Source of the DNA: JAPLIS01 sp963719415
GTDB taxonomy: Bacteria > Babelota > Babeliae > Babelales > Vermiphilaceae
Length of the DNA: 64,000 nt
NCBI GenBank assembly: GCA_963719415.1
Contig: OY970383.1
Location: 992,001-1,056,000, forward strand
Direction: 5' to 3'
Positions 62,990 through 64,000 of this stretch are shown here, piece by piece. Below the pieces are notes generated by a model. The model saw nothing but the letters and a program-made list of their open reading frames with translations. It was not told where the DNA came from and searched no databases. A program made the position numbers and the translations under genes. How positions within the stretch are numbered: the first letter of the stretch is position 1; each line of letters starts with the position of its first letter.

Positions 62990-63685
62990 TTAAGCGCCGA
63001 AGTTTTTTTGACGGGATTCTAAGCTTTTTAATGCTTCAGCTAGATGAATCTCTGTGATATCAGGCCAGAGAGTTTCGGTAAAATAGAGCTCACTATAAGC
63101 AAGTTGATAGAGTAAAAAGTTACTTAATCGTTGATGGCCACCAGGCCTAATGACTAATTCTGGGTCAGGAATGTGAGATAGCCAGAGACTATTGGCAACA
63201 AGTTTTTCATCGATTTGATCTAAAGAGAGTTTATTGGTTGCAACCATATGAGCAATTTTTTTTACCCCGGCTACAATTTCTTGTCGGCCACCATAGCAAA
63301 ATAAGAAATTGACCGTTAGTTTTGTATTATGGGCTGTTTTTTGTTCTATATCAGCGCAAAGATCTACTAACTCTAGGGGAAATAATGATCGATCGCCAAT
63401 AAAAAGAATACGAATTCCTTTATTTATTAATTCTTGCAGAGTTCCATCTTTTTTAAAATAATTGATCATAAGATTGAATATATACTTTTTTTCTTCAAAT
63501 GATCGTTTAAAATTTTCTATAGAAAAGGTATAAAGAGATAGATAGGAGATAGAATTTTTTAGGCAAAAATCTACGGTACGCTCTACCGCACTAAGGCCTT
63601 CTTTGTGACCGAGTGATGTTGGTAAACTACGTTTTTTCGCCCATCGTCTATTGCCATCCATCATGCAAGCAAGATGTTTAATCAT
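62990..63685 (-). CDS. uppS: Undecaprenyl diphosphate synthase (isoprenyl transferase)
   Basis: Cis-prenyltransferase that makes undecaprenyl diphosphate, the lipid carrier for peptidoglycan. Seen: HLACMMDGNRRWAKKR (residues 4-19) with Asp10 as catalytic Asp, LGHKEGLSAVERTVDFC, YLSLYTFSIENFKRS, LTVNFLFCYGGRQEIV and the C-terminal substrate motif LVIRPGGHQRLSNFLLYQ. Most homologues have IRTSGEQRLSNF at the last site, so Pro-Gly-Gly-His replaces Thr-Ser-Gly-Glu. Length 231 is normal. Its start overlaps the end of the upstream gene. Confidence 0.95.
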   Translation of the reverse strand: MIKHLACMMDGNRRWAKKRSLPTSLGHKEGLSAVERTVDFCLKNSISYLSLYTFSIENFKRSFEEKKYIFNLMINYFKKDGTLQELINKGIRILFIGDRSLFPLELVDLCADIEQKTAHNTKLTVNFLFCYGGRQEIVAGVKKIAHMVATNKLSLDQIDEKLVANSLWLSHIPDPELVIRPGGHQRLSNFLLYQLAYSELYFTETLWPDITEIHLAEALKSLESRQKNFGA

Positions 63686-64000
63686 GTTTTTTTATTGGTA
63701 ATAAAGTAAGAAGAGATTTTTTTAGCTGGGTATTGTATGTGTTTATATTGTTAGCTATAGAGTCAGCTATAGAGGTAACAACAGAGTAGGCGCATGTCAT
63801 GGCTAGGGCAAAACAGAGACGTTCAACAAAAGCAATGGGAATAAGGTTAATCCATAGCGCAGATGGCATAGGCTTGGTATAGAGCCATATGACAGAGCCA
63901 AGAGCATGAACAGTATATGTACACCCCAGAGCTTGGAGAAATACAGAGTGAAAAGCTGCTCGAGAGAAAGCTGTTTGAGGAATTAGTGATGCGCAATAGA
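63678..64000 (-). CDS. Integral membrane protein, C-terminal part (runs off window)
   Basis: A frame open from the right edge to a TAA at 63678 encodes a hydrophobic protein with at least two or three helices: AFHSVFLQALGCTYTVHALG, SVIWLYTKPMPSALWINLIP and VERLCFALAMTCAYSVVTSI. The style recalls ECF-type substrate-binding membrane subunits or other small vitamin transporters, but the visible part is too short to assign. Its last 8 bases overlap the start of uppS, suggesting an operon. Confidence 0.6.
   Translation of the reverse strand, partial: YCASLIPQTAFSRAAFHSVFLQALGCTYTVHALGSVIWLYTKPMPSALWINLIPIAFVERLCFALAMTCAYSVVTSIADSIANNINTYNTQLKKSLLTLLPIKKHD

Overview
The window is an AT-rich bacterial chromosome segment carrying a complete linked rRNA operon (16S, tRNA-Ile, tRNA-Ala, 23S, 5S), peptidoglycan and lipid-carrier genes (mraY, murB, uppS) and many proteins with N-terminal signal peptides. 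Ankyrin repeats, F-box-like motifs, DNase I-fold (EEP) enzymes and nucleotide-sugar transferases recur among the secreted proteins. From the 16S sequence, gene content and style I infer a member of candidate phylum Dependentiae (TM6, Babela-like), a Gram-negative intracellular parasite or symbiont of protists. This is recollection and inference, not a database result; a 16S search of about 33814-35363 would settle it.

Layout. 1-3200: tail end of a secreted protein, glyA, a secreted hypothetical and a family 2 glycosyltransferase. 3270-9813 (minus): a four-gene secreted cluster, three EEP-fold proteins and one without that domain, sharing a new ankyrin-like C-terminal module. 10-33 kb: mainly housekeeping genes (mraY, a SpoU methyltransferase, an AAA/PD-(D/E)XK protein, tgt, MazG-like and Nudix enzymes, a YhhQ-type transporter, murB, trhO, two tRNAs, a YggU protein, a PilC/GspF protein, an ABC-F ATPase, tRNA-Leu, a HIT protein, an EamA transporter, an OPT-type transporter, prfB) with small secreted hypotheticals between them. 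33.2-39.5 kb: rRNA locus with tandemly duplicated promoters and a second 5S gene.

39.8-55.8 kb is accessory and partly decaying. Two identical 953-bp IS630-type elements in opposite orientation bracket 8.2 kb holding a Nudix gene with a nonsense codon, a frameshifted ankyrin gene, a metallo-beta-lactamase-fold enzyme, and an exported nucleotide-sugar epimerase followed by two exported nucleotide-diphospho-sugar transferases. An exported fucosyltransferase-like protein lies just outside. An IS4-type element with a frameshifted transposase, a GC-rich inverted-repeat element and gene remnants follow. 55.9-64 kb: secreted F-box-like and ankyrin proteins, a tandem pair of exported HAD-like proteins with an altered catalytic motif, a polysaccharide deacetylase and uppS.

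Main points. (1) The exported EEP/new-domain family looks like a locally expanded effector family. (2) Tgt carries substitutions at the base-recognition positions that suggest queuine rather than preQ1, and a YhhQ transporter is nearby, which suggests queuine salvage from the host. (3) Three short elements at 16265, 20980 and 54141 have ends matching the IS630 element; two of them conserve an internal hairpin by compensatory changes, so they look like a MITE family mobilised by that IS. (4) The exported epimerase and glycosyltransferases suggest enzymatic remodelling of glycans outside the bacterial cytoplasm.
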